A DNA stretch of 64,000 bases from Collinsella aerofaciens (GTDB taxonomy: Bacteria; Actinomycetota; Coriobacteriia; Coriobacteriales; Coriobacteriaceae), in assembly GCA_008671135.1 (NCBI GenBank), contig RQAP01000032.1, positions 9,044-73,043 on the forward strand, in the 5' to 3' direction. Shown in pieces: positions 51,914-60,313 of this stretch. The translations under genes and the position numbers were made by a program. The stretch's first letter is position 1. Every line of letters starts with the position of its first letter. The notes below the pieces were generated by a model. The model was not told the origin of the DNA. It made no database searches and saw only the letters and a program-made list of their open reading frames with translations.

Positions 51914-53133
51914 GGGAAGACCACGCCGCGCTCCGGGCTGCCGGGGGAATCCTGCGCGTCCGTACGCATGGGGGCAGCGCGCAATCGCTCGGCATCGGTT
52001 GCGAAGGGGGCGCCTCCGATCTCATCGACTTCTCGGTGAACGTGAATCCGGCAGGCCCCTCGCCGCGCGCCGTCGCCGCAGCTTGCAAGTCGCTTTCTCG
52101 AATCGACGCCTACCCCGATAGGGAAAGCCTCGCCCTCGTTCGCGCCCTAGCGCGCGCCCAGGGCATTCCCGAAGATACTATCGTCTGCGGCGCGGGCGCG
52201 TCCGACATCATCTGGCGGCTCGCTGCGGCGGTGCGCCCGAAACGCATCGTCGTGTGCGCGCCGACGTTCTCTGAATATGCGGAGGCGGCATCGTACTACG
52301 GTGCATGCGTGCAGGAGTTCCCGCTCTCCGAAGCGGACGACTTCGACGTGCCCGCCTCCTTCGCCCGCGCGATCGAGGGGCCGGGAGACGTGGCGTACCT
52401 CTGCAATCCGAACAACCCGACGGGGCGCCTCGTCGACCCCAGCGTGATCGATGCCGCGGCTTGCCGCTGCGAGCAGGTGGGCGCGCTGCTCGTCGTGGAC
52501 GAGTGCTTCCTCGGATTTGCGCCCGACGCCCGCGAAAGGAGCGTGGCCGCACGCGCCGCGTGTTCGCACCATGTGGCCGTGCTCTCCGCGTTCACCAAGC
52601 TCTACGGAATGGCAGGGTTGCGGTTGGGGTATCTGATCAGCGGAAACGCCCAACTCCTCGAGGGGATTCGCCGGGCGGGACAGGCGTGGCCCGTCTCCTC
52701 GGTCGCCGAGGCCGCAGGCATCGCCGCCCTGGAAGACGTCGAATACGTCTCGCGCACGCGCGATGTACTGGCGGGCGAGCGAGCGTGGCTTTCCCACGAG
52801 CTCTCCTCGCTCGGGCTTTCCGTCGTGCCGTCGGATGCGAACTTCCTTTTAGTCCGCATGCCGGCGAAAGACATCCCCGAGCGCCTGTATAAACAGGGGG
52901 TTTTGGTCCGCACGTGCGACTCGTTTTCGGTACTGTCCCGTTTCTGGTGCCGCGTCGCGGTGCGCACGCGCAAGGAGAACGCCCGGCTTGCGATGGCGTT
53001 CAGCCGCGCGCTTCGGGCGGAAGGCGCATCGGGCGAAGGCGAACCCGACGAACGGGGCGGCGCTTCTTGCAGCGACGCTATGGCGGGCGCGGATGGCCGA
53101 GGCTCGGCGAAGGAGGTCGATACCCGTGGGTAG
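51910..53133 (+). CDS. cobD: Threonine-phosphate decarboxylase (PLP aminotransferase fold)
   Basis: 407 residues. Fold I PLP enzyme with YLCNPNNPTGRLVD, the VVDECFLGFAPD motif and the lysine in SAFTKLYGMAGLRLGY. CobD makes aminopropanol phosphate for CbiB. The C-terminal 40 residues are an unconserved Gly/Ala/Asp-rich tail. Start overlaps cbiB (ATGA). A histidinol-phosphate aminotransferase role is possible but the context favours CobD. Confidence 0.88.
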   Translation: MREDHAALRAAGGILRVRTHGGSAQSLGIGCEGGASDLIDFSVNVNPAGPSPRAVAAACKSLSRIDAYPDRESLALVRALARAQGIPEDTIVCGAGASDIIWRLAAAVRPKRIVVCAPTFSEYAEAASYYGACVQEFPLSEADDFDVPASFARAIEGPGDVAYLCNPNNPTGRLVDPSVIDAAACRCEQVGALLVVDECFLGFAPDARERSVAARAACSHHVAVLSAFTKLYGMAGLRLGYLISGNAQLLEGIRRAGQAWPVSSVAEAAGIAALEDVEYVSRTRDVLAGERAWLSHELSSLGLSVVPSDANFLLVRMPAKDIPERLYKQGVLVRTCDSFSVLSRFWCRVAVRTRKENARLAMAFSRALRAEGASGEGEPDERGGASCSDAMAGADGRGSAKEVDTRG

Positions 53134-54625
53134 GGCGAAGCCCATCATGATCCAGGGCACCATGTCGAACGCGGGGAAGAGCCTGCTTGCGGCGGGGCTG
53201 TGCCGTGTGCTTTCGCAGGACGGCCTGCGCGTGGCTCCCTTCAAGAGCCAGAACATGGCGCTCAACAGCGGTGTCACGGCCGATGGGCTCGAGATGGGGC
53301 GCGCCCAGATCATGCAGGCCGAGGCGTGCGGCATCGCGCCCGACGTGCGCATGAACCCCATCCTGCTCAAGCCCGAAAGCGACCACCGAAGCCAGCTCAT
53401 CGTGGCCGGCAAGGCGCAGGGAGCCTTCGCTGCGAGGGACTACTTCGCGCGAAAGAAGGCGTTCATGCCGCAGATTTTGGAGGCGTTCGATTCGCTCGCG
53501 GAGGAAAACGACGTCATCGTCATCGAGGGCGCCGGCAGCCCCGTCGAAATCAACCTTGCCGAAAACGACATCGTCAACATGGGGCTCGCGCGCGCCGTGT
53601 CCTCCCCCGTGCTGCTCGCGGGCGACATCGACCCAGGCGGGGTGTTTGCCCAGCTCTACGGCACGGTCGCGCTCTTTGCGCCCGAGGATCGCGCTCTTTT
53701 GCGGGGGCTTGTGGTGAACAAGTTCCGCGGCGATGTGGAAATCCTGCGCCCGGGTTTGGCCCCGCTCGAGAAGATGTGCGGGGTTCCCGTCGTGGGGGTC
53801 GTGCCGTATCTTACGCTCGACCTGGACGACGAGGACTCGCTCGCGCCGCGCCTATCTGCCCGCGAGGCGCGCGGCGTCATCGACGTCGCCGTCGTGCGCC
53901 TTCCACATCTGTCGAACTTCACCGACTTCGACCCGCTTTCGCGCGTGCCCGGCGTGGGCGTGCGCTACGTTTCCTCGACGACCGATCTGGGCCGACCCGA
54001 CCTGGTGGTGCTCCCCGGCTCGAAGACCACGCTCGACGACGCGCGCTGGCTTGCGGCTAGCGGCATCGGAGCCTGTGTACGCGCGCTTTCGGGTGCGGGC
54101 ACGCCGGTGCTCGGCATATGCGGAGGCTACCAGCTTTTGGGTGACGAGCTTTCCGACCCGCACGGCAGGGAAGGCGCTGGCACCGCGCGCGGGCTCGGGC
54201 TCATCCCTGCAAGTACGGTGTTCAGGGAGGAAAAGCGCCTCGCCCAGTCGGAGCTGCGCATCACAGGCGCCCAAGGCGCGTTCTCGGTGTGGAACGGCAT
54301 GACGGCTCGCGGGTACGAGATCCACGACGGCGAAACGATCGTCTCCTGCGCCCCTGCGGGCACGATTGGCGGCAAACAAGACGGCGCGGCCTGCGGAAAC
54401 GTGTTTGGAACCTATCTCCACGGCCTGTTCGACGAACCGGGGGTGGCGCTCGCCCTCGCGCGCTCGCTCGCGCGCATGCGTGGCCTGCCCGAGAGCGTCG
54501 TGGGTGCTGTGGGCGCGGCGTCCGCGGCCGATCACCGTGCGCGCGAGTTCGACCGCCTGGCCGACTCCGTGCGCGTGGCGCTCGACATGGAGTATGTCTA
54601 CCGCATTATCGAGGAGGGCGTATGA
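53126..54625 (+). CDS. cbiP: Cobyric acid synthase
   Basis: 499 residues. GTG start with AGGAGGT eight bases upstream. The N-terminal IMIQGTMSNAGKSLLAAGLC is the nucleotide site and PFKSQNMALNSGVT follows. The glutaminase domain has the nucleophile Cys in VLGICGGYQLLG and the closing His in GTYLHGLFDEPG. It performs the four amidations b, d, e and g. Confidence 0.93.
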   Translation: MGRAKPIMIQGTMSNAGKSLLAAGLCRVLSQDGLRVAPFKSQNMALNSGVTADGLEMGRAQIMQAEACGIAPDVRMNPILLKPESDHRSQLIVAGKAQGAFAARDYFARKKAFMPQILEAFDSLAEENDVIVIEGAGSPVEINLAENDIVNMGLARAVSSPVLLAGDIDPGGVFAQLYGTVALFAPEDRALLRGLVVNKFRGDVEILRPGLAPLEKMCGVPVVGVVPYLTLDLDDEDSLAPRLSAREARGVIDVAVVRLPHLSNFTDFDPLSRVPGVGVRYVSSTTDLGRPDLVVLPGSKTTLDDARWLAASGIGACVRALSGAGTPVLGICGGYQLLGDELSDPHGREGAGTARGLGLIPASTVFREEKRLAQSELRITGAQGAFSVWNGMTARGYEIHDGETIVSCAPAGTIGGKQDGAACGNVFGTYLHGLFDEPGVALALARSLARMRGLPESVVGAVGAASAADHRAREFDRLADSVRVALDMEYVYRIIEEGV

Positions 54626-55137
54626 TCCACGTGTATCATGGCGACGGCAAAGGCAAGACCACGGCGGCGATGGGCCTCGCCCTTCGCATGCTCGCCGCAG
54701 GCCGCCGCGTCGTCGTCGTGCAGTTCCTGAAAGACGGCGAAAGCGGGGAGGTGCGCCTGCTCGCCGAGCATTTCGGCGTGCCCGTGTTCGCGGGGAAGGC
54801 GTCGGACAAGTTTACCTGGTCCATGACGTCGGAAGAACTTGCCGCGACGCGCGAGCTGCACGATGGGAACCTCGCTTCCGCGCTCGCCGAGCTCGAGGGC
54901 GCGCAGGAGGGACTGCTCGTGCTCGACGAGGCGCTCGACGCGCTTTCGAAGGGGCTTGTCGACGAGGCGCTCGTGGACCGCGCGCTCGATATGTCCGCGC
55001 GCGGCGTCGAAGTAGCGCTCACCGGGCGCGCGCCTTCCCGCAAGATCGTGGAGAAGGCCGACTACATAACCGAGATGCGGTGCGAGAAACACCCCTACGC
55101 TCAGGGGATAGGTGCAAGGGAAGGAGTGGAGTACTAG
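54622..55137 (+). CDS. btuR: Cob(I)yrinic acid a,c-diamide adenosyltransferase (CobO/BtuR type)
   Basis: 171 residues. P-loop VYHGDGKGKTTAAMGLALR at the N-terminus, VVVQFLKDG, LLVLDEALDAL and ALTGRAPSRKIVEKADY. It adds the adenosyl group to the cobalt. It overlaps cbiP by four bases, and cbiC starts on the next base after its stop. Confidence 0.92.
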   Translation: MIHVYHGDGKGKTTAAMGLALRMLAAGRRVVVVQFLKDGESGEVRLLAEHFGVPVFAGKASDKFTWSMTSEELAATRELHDGNLASALAELEGAQEGLLVLDEALDALSKGLVDEALVDRALDMSARGVEVALTGRAPSRKIVEKADYITEMRCEKHPYAQGIGAREGVEY

Positions 55138-55779
55138 ATGGATTCCAAGGAGATGGCGCCCGGCGACATCGAGCGGCGCAGCTTCGAGATCATCACCGAA
55201 GAGCTCGGCGGCCGCACGTTCCCGCCGCTTGAAGAGCCCGTCGTGAAGCGCGTCATCCACACCACTGCCGACTTCTCGTACGCCGATTCCCTCGTATTCA
55301 CCCATGACGCCGCGCACTGTGCTCTCGACGCACTGCGCGCAGGGGCCACGGTGCTCACCGACACGAACATGGCGCTCGCAGGCATAAGCAAGCCCGCGCT
55401 CGCAAAGCTCGGCTGCAAGGCCGTGTGCTACATGGCCGACCCTAATGTCGCCGCGGCTGCGCGCGCCGCGGGGACGACTCGCGCCGTTGCGAGCATGGAC
55501 AAAGCTTGCGGCATCGAGGGTCCGCTCATCGTGACCGTCGGTAACGCCCCCACGGCACTTCTGCGCCTCGCCGAGCTCATGGACGCGGGGAAGATCGCGC
55601 CCGCGCTCGTCGTTGGGGTGCCGGTCGGGTTTGTGAACGTGGTCGAGGCGAAAGAGGAGCTACTCGCGCGACGCGTGCCGGCCATCGTCGCGAGGGGTCG
55701 CAAGGGCGGTTCGACCGTGGCGGCCGCCATTATGAACGCGCTGCTCTACCAGATCACGCGCCCAGGCGGCCCGAAGTGA
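55138..55779 (+). CDS. cbiC: Cobalt-precorrin-8 methylmutase
   Basis: 213 residues. The catalytic His is in VKRVIHTTADFSYADSL, with DTNMALAGISK, VGNAPTALLRLAEL and VVGVPVGFVNVVEAKE. It moves the methyl group from C11 to C12. Its stop overlaps the GTG of cbiJ. Confidence 0.94.
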   Translation: MDSKEMAPGDIERRSFEIITEELGGRTFPPLEEPVVKRVIHTTADFSYADSLVFTHDAAHCALDALRAGATVLTDTNMALAGISKPALAKLGCKAVCYMADPNVAAAARAAGTTRAVASMDKACGIEGPLIVTVGNAPTALLRLAELMDAGKIAPALVVGVPVGFVNVVEAKEELLARRVPAIVARGRKGGSTVAAAIMNALLYQITRPGGPK

Positions 55780-56549
55780 CGGCGCCCGCATCCGCGCCGG
55801 CGCTGCGCATCTTCGCCGGCACCACCGAGGGCCGCCTTCTGTGCGAATGGGCGAGCGGGGCGGGCATCCCCGCCCGTGCCTACGCGGCAACCGAGTACGG
55901 AGGCGAGCTTTTGGGCCAGCTTCCGGGCATCGAGGTGCATGCGGGCAGGCTCGACGAGGCCGACATGGAGCGCGAGCTTTCCGGCGCGTGCATCGTCGTC
56001 GATGCCACGCACCCCTTCGCCACGCTCGCAAGCGGCAACATCCGGGCCGCTTCGCTCGCCGTGGGTGCACGATGCCTGCGCCTTGCGCGCCCGGCCGAGG
56101 CGCTGCCCAAAGGCGTCGTGCCGGTCGCGTCGATCGCCTGCGCGGCGCGCTTTCTCTCCGAGAACCCGGGTCGCGCGCTTCTCACGACGGGGAGCAAGGA
56201 GCTTGCTCCCTACACGCGCGTCGCCGATTTCGCGGAGCGCTTCTTCGTGCGTGTGCTCCCGCTGCCCGGTGCTATAACGAAGTGCATCGACGCGGGGTTT
56301 TCGCCGTCGCACGTCATCGGCATGCAGGGGTCCTTCACCCGCGAGCTCAACGAGGCGATGCTTCGGCAGGTGGGCGCCCAGTGGCTTGTGACCAAGGACT
56401 CGGGAACCGTAGGCGGCACGGCTGAGAAGCTCGCCGCAGCGCGCGACGCTGGAGCGCGCTGCATCGTGGTCACCCGTCCCGCCGAGGGAGGCGGGGCCCT
56501 TTCGCTTCGGGAAGTGGAAGACGCACTTTTACGCGAGTTCGCGCGCTAG
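55776..56549 (+). CDS. cbiJ: Precorrin-6A/cobalt-precorrin-6A reductase
   Basis: 257 residues with a GTG start. IFAGTTEGRLLCEWA at the N-terminus, VVDATHPFATLASGNIR, and VTKDSGTVGGTAEKLAAA near the end are the CbiJ/CobK pattern. It reduces the macrocycle with a nicotinamide cofactor. It is the last gene of the operon; no T-run terminator follows, only a transposase relic. Confidence 0.9.
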   Translation: MTAPASAPALRIFAGTTEGRLLCEWASGAGIPARAYAATEYGGELLGQLPGIEVHAGRLDEADMERELSGACIVVDATHPFATLASGNIRAASLAVGARCLRLARPAEALPKGVVPVASIACAARFLSENPGRALLTTGSKELAPYTRVADFAERFFVRVLPLPGAITKCIDAGFSPSHVIGMQGSFTRELNEAMLRQVGAQWLVTKDSGTVGGTAEKLAAARDAGARCIVVTRPAEGGGALSLREVEDALLREFAR

Positions 56550-56589
56550 GCGCTCGCCGCGCCTGCGCGCCCTCCCACCCGCGAGGAGG

Positions 56590-56691
56590 AGCGCCCCGAG
56601 CAAGCTCGACCCGTATAAGCCCGTCATCCGCCAAAAGCTCGAGCACGACGCCCGGAACTGGCGCAAGCAGCCCTTCAATAAGTTGCGGTGA
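56590..56691 (+). pseudogene. Relic of an IS21-type transposase (IstA fragment)
   Basis: About 30 codons read SAPSKLDPYKPVIRQKLEH then DARNWRKQPFN before running into repeat A2 and a stop at 56689-56691. SKLDPYKPxI...L with a following RxKQ is the pattern I know from the N-terminal third of IstA. No start, downstream domain or istB is present. It marks the right edge of the G+C-rich corrinoid island. Confidence 0.65.
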
Positions 56692-56748
56692 AATAGTGTC
56701 TGTTTTTGCTGCTAGATAGCGTATTCAGTCCCTAATTCACCGCAACTT
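56680..56748. repeat. Dispersed palindromic repeat, copy A2
   Basis: Imperfect 22-base inverted repeat (56680-56701 and 56727-56748). The arms share AAGTTGCGGTGAA with copy A1 at 25937-26009. It abuts or interrupts the IstA relic. The 56550-56760 interval otherwise holds only that relic. Confidence 0.7.
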
Positions 56749-56760
56749 GTTGGTGGTGGC

Positions 56761-57975
56761 TTACTGGTAGCGTAGGCACTCCACCGGGTCGAGCTTTGCC
56801 GCGCGGCGAGCGGGATAGAAGCCAAAGATTACGCCGATGCCGACCGATACGGCAAACGCGATCAACACTGTCGTAATGGAGAAGCTTGGCGTGATCGTCC
56901 CGGTAGCTCCAAACTCGCTCATGATGCCCGAGCTTGCGGCAAAGAACGTGAGTCCCCATGCCAGCAGATAGCCAATCAGGACACCCAGCAGGCCACCGGT
57001 GACGCACAGTGCCGAGGACTCGGCCAAAAACTGCGCGGTGATATCGCGACGACTGGCGCCCAGAGCGCGGCGGATGCCGATCTCGCGGATGCGCTCGGTC
57101 ACGTTGGTGAGCATCATATTCATAATGCCGATACCGCCGACAAGCAGCGAGATGCTGGCGACAGCACCCATGATGAGCGAGAATGCGCCCATAAAGGAGT
57201 TGAGTGCATCGATGGCGCTTTTCATGGAGGTCGCCGATACACTGTCGTACTCATCATCCTCCGCGATGCCCTTCATTGCGCGCACCTTGGACTCGATGGT
57301 CTTGCAGAGCTCATCCATGTCCGTGCCCTCGGCGGCAAGTGCCGTCACACTGGGGAATGAAGGATTCTCGTCGCCAAACAACTCGGAGATGGTTTCGCGT
57401 GGCATATACAGCGTAAGCGAGCCCATGGAGTCGCTGCCGCCATCAATCACGCCTACAATCTGCACCTCGCCGTTGGACACCTTGATGGTTTTCCCCAGCG
57501 CATCCTGTTCGTTGCCGTAAAGCTGATCGGCGCCGTTGCGGCTGATGAGCGCCACGCGCGAGCCTGACTGGGACTCGGCCTGGGAATAGGTGCGCCCCGC
57601 AACGAGCTTGCTGGCCCCCACGGCGTCGAGCATGTCGCTATCGACACCTTGTGCCATGACGGTATAGCTTTTATCGCCGGTCTTGTACTCGGTATACGCG
57701 CTGTCGACAATGCCGATCTGCTCTATCTGCGGCACCAGTTTTTGAAGCTTCTCGATGTCCGACTCGGTGAGTTCTTGCGACGAATAGATTTGCACCATGC
57801 GTGCCGCATTGAGACCCAGACTGTTGACCAGGCTGTTTTGGATGCCGCCGATGAGCGAAGTCATGGCGATTACCGAGGCGATGCCGATGACAATGCCCAG
57901 GATGGTGAGCAGGCTGCGCCCCTTGTTGGCTTCGAGCGAGTGAAGGGCTTCCTGGATGAGATCGCGGGCGCTCAT
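56761..57975 (-). CDS. MacB-like ABC transporter permease (FtsX domain)
   Basis: 404 residues. An N-terminal helix (SLLTILGIVIGIASVIAMTS), a large extracellular MacB-PCD region, and three C-terminal helices with VGGIGIMNMMLTNVTER and REIGIRRALGAS. These permeases work by mechanotransmission to export peptides, antibiotics or lipoproteins. Its start overlaps the ATPase stop, and the adaptor is upstream, making a full three-gene efflux operon. Substrate unknown. Confidence 0.9.
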   Translation of the reverse strand: MSARDLIQEALHSLEANKGRSLLTILGIVIGIASVIAMTSLIGGIQNSLVNSLGLNAARMVQIYSSQELTESDIEKLQKLVPQIEQIGIVDSAYTEYKTGDKSYTVMAQGVDSDMLDAVGASKLVAGRTYSQAESQSGSRVALISRNGADQLYGNEQDALGKTIKVSNGEVQIVGVIDGGSDSMGSLTLYMPRETISELFGDENPSFPSVTALAAEGTDMDELCKTIESKVRAMKGIAEDDEYDSVSATSMKSAIDALNSFMGAFSLIMGAVASISLLVGGIGIMNMMLTNVTERIREIGIRRALGASRRDITAQFLAESSALCVTGGLLGVLIGYLLAWGLTFFAASSGIMSEFGATGTITPSFSITTVLIAFAVSVGIGVIFGFYPARRAAKLDPVECLRYQ

Positions 57976-58745
57976 GCCACCACTCCTTTCGTCGGGTTGA
58001 CGCAGGCGGAAATCATGGGCAGGCTATCTACGGCGCTGCGCAGGGTTCGCGGTGCATGTGGAATATACGCGCCGTCGTGAATGCGACCGTCGCGGATGGT
58101 CACGGCACGGTCGGCCTCGGCGGCGATGCCGGGGTCGTGTGTGATGAGCACGATGGTTTTGCCGCGCTTCTGGAGCTTATGGAAGGTTTCCATCACAAGC
58201 GCTCCGGTAGCGGAGTCCAGGTTTCCCGTCGGCTCGTCGGCCAGAATGATGGGCGGGTCATTGACGAGGGCGCGCGCGATTGCGACGCGCTGCATCTGGC
58301 CGCCCGAGAGCTCGGATATGCGGTGGTCCCAGTGGTCGACGGGCAGCGTGACAGCCTGCAGCGCGTGTACGGCGCGCATTTCGCGCTGGCTACGGGGCAC
58401 ATTGGTGTAGGCCAGCGGCAGCATCACATTTTCGATAACCGACAGGCGCGGCAGCAGGTTGAAGCTCTGAAAGACAAAGCCAATGCTCAGGGCGCGGACT
58501 TCGGTGAGCTCGTCATCATCGAGCTCGGCCACGTTGAGCCCTTGCAGGTAATAGTCGCCCGCCGTCGGTTTGTCCAGGCAGCCCAGGATGTTCATGAGCG
58601 TTGACTTGCCCGAGCCCGAAGGGCCGGTAATGGCGACGAACTCGCCGGGTTCTACCGCCAGGCTCACGTTGTGCAGGATGTGGGCGCAACCCGCCTCGCT
58701 CTCAAAAATGCGGTGCACGTTGCGGATGTCGATAACGGGACGCAT
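57972..58745 (-). CDS. MacB/LolD-type ABC transporter ATPase
   Basis: 257 residues. Walker A GPSGSGKSTLMN, signature ELSGGQMQRVAIARAL and Walker B IILADEPTGNLDS. The N-terminus begins PVIDIRNVHRIFESEAG. The protein is about 25 residues longer than the usual LolD at the C-terminus. Overlaps both neighbours by one to four bases. Confidence 0.92.
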   Translation of the reverse strand: MRPVIDIRNVHRIFESEAGCAHILHNVSLAVEPGEFVAITGPSGSGKSTLMNILGCLDKPTAGDYYLQGLNVAELDDDELTEVRALSIGFVFQSFNLLPRLSVIENVMLPLAYTNVPRSQREMRAVHALQAVTLPVDHWDHRISELSGGQMQRVAIARALVNDPPIILADEPTGNLDSATGALVMETFHKLQKRGKTIVLITHDPGIAAEADRAVTIRDGRIHDGAYIPHAPRTLRSAVDSLPMISACVNPTKGVVA

Positions 58746-60181
58746 TACATGCCCTCGTCGTCAGACATGCTGCCCGAATCCGTGCTGTAGCCGCCTTCAG
58801 ACGTTGCGTCCGCTCCGGTGTCCATGACGAGGGTGTCGCCATCGCGCAGCTTGGTAACCGGCACGTTGGGGTTGATCTCGTTGCCCTGGTCGTCGCGCTT
58901 TACCTGTGTCTTGCCGACTACGGCTTCGTTGTCGTTTTGCGTCACGACGGTCACCTTCACGCGACGGGTATGCTTGCCCTCGTCATCGGTTGCCACGTTG
59001 ACGTAATAGTGTTCGCCGTCTTCGGTCATGAGCGCCATCGTCGGCACCATCACCACGTCGTCGAGCTGCTCGGTCACCACCGATACCTCGGCCGTCATGC
59101 CCGGCTTCAGGCGCGCGTCGGGCGCCTCTATGAGAATGTCGACGTTAAAGGTTACGCTGCCGCCGCCACCGTTGGCGGCGTCGGAGTTTGCCACCGAGGC
59201 GATGGCCGTGACCGTTCCCTGGCTTACGATATCGGGAAACGCGGGATACGTGACGTTGGCACTCTGCCCAACGGCGATCTTGGCGATGTCCTTTTCTCCC
59301 ACCTGTACGGTCACCTTCATCTTGGATAGGTCGGCGATCTGCATGCACTGCTTGCCGCCGCTCGTATCGCTTTCGCCCATGATCATGCCGCCTGTTACCG
59401 TGGCTCCCACCTTGGCGTTGAGCTCCACGATACTGCCCGAGCTCGGGGCCGTGACCGTACGACTGGCCGCCTTGGCGTTCGCCTGATCGAGGTTTGCCTG
59501 GGCCGATGCGAGGCTGCGCTGCGCGGCCGATACGGCGTTCGTGTCCGCCGATGCGGCGGAGACGCCAGCCGCTGCGGAAGCTCCATCGACGTCCGTCGTT
59601 GGGGTGGCCTGAGCGGCAGCTGCGGCTTTCTTCGCATTAGCGAGGTCTTCTTGAGCGGCAGCAACTGCACGCTGCGCCTCGGCAACGTTGCGATCGAGCT
59701 CGTCGTTTTTAATGGTCATAAGCACGTCGCCCTCGTTGACGGATTGGCCCGCCTGCACGTTGATCGAATCGACCGTACCGTCGACAGAAGGGGAGACCAC
59801 TGAGGACGAAATGGGTTTGAGCTGGCCTTTCGCCTCGACCGTTGTGGTAAACGTGCCCTCGGTCACCATGTCGGTCACCGGCCCGTTGTTGCCTGCGGGC
59901 CGTGCGTTGATGGCTAAGGTCACGACAACGGCGATGAGCACAATGGCGGCCACGACGCCGGCCGCAATGCCGCGTCGGATGAGCTTTTTGCGTCGACGTT
60001 CGGCACGTTTTGCCTTGAGCTTGGCATATGCCTCTTCATCGGAAATCTCGGTCGCATCGTTCGCGCGTCCGCTCTGCTTATCGGCATGTACGTTTGTAAT
60101 CAGAGGAATCGTTTCGGTGACATCTTCGAGCGTGTTCTCGGTATCATCCGGGCCCGGGGTGGTCGTGGGGACATTCGGCAT
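58745..60181 (-). CDS. Efflux adaptor (MacA/HlyD family)
   Basis: 478 residues. A cytosolic acidic/basic N-terminus, one membrane helix (AAGVVAAIVLIAVVVTLAI), then a biotinyl-lipoyl-like half-motif (VDGTVDSINVQAGQSVNEGD), an Ala-rich coiled coil (about 190-270), the second half-motif and a beta-barrel (GMTAEVSVVTEQ). It bridges to the permease outside the cell. The start at 60181 follows AAAGGAG; the longer frame to 60244 is rejected. Confidence 0.88.
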   Translation of the reverse strand: MPNVPTTTPGPDDTENTLEDVTETIPLITNVHADKQSGRANDATEISDEEAYAKLKAKRAERRRKKLIRRGIAAGVVAAIVLIAVVVTLAINARPAGNNGPVTDMVTEGTFTTTVEAKGQLKPISSSVVSPSVDGTVDSINVQAGQSVNEGDVLMTIKNDELDRNVAEAQRAVAAAQEDLANAKKAAAAAQATPTTDVDGASAAAGVSAASADTNAVSAAQRSLASAQANLDQANAKAASRTVTAPSSGSIVELNAKVGATVTGGMIMGESDTSGGKQCMQIADLSKMKVTVQVGEKDIAKIAVGQSANVTYPAFPDIVSQGTVTAIASVANSDAANGGGGSVTFNVDILIEAPDARLKPGMTAEVSVVTEQLDDVVMVPTMALMTEDGEHYYVNVATDDEGKHTRRVKVTVVTQNDNEAVVGKTQVKRDDQGNEINPNVPVTKLRDGDTLVMDTGADATSEGGYSTDSGSMSDDEGM

Positions 60182-60216
60182 AGCGTCTCCTTTATAGAAA
60201 GTACCTCGATAAGTAT

Positions 60217-60244
60217 ATGCGCCCACCGGTTGGGGTGGGCGCAT
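60217..60244. other. Hairpin upstream of the efflux operon
   Basis: GCGCCCACC pairs with GGTGGGCGC around a short loop, in the leader between the L,D-transpeptidase stop and the adaptor start, without a T-run. Confidence 0.4.
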
Positions 60245-60313
60245 AGAACGGTTTCTTTCGGAACTGTTAGATTGGTCGCAGCGGTTCCACGTTGTAGGAA
60301 TGCGCGCGTTGCA

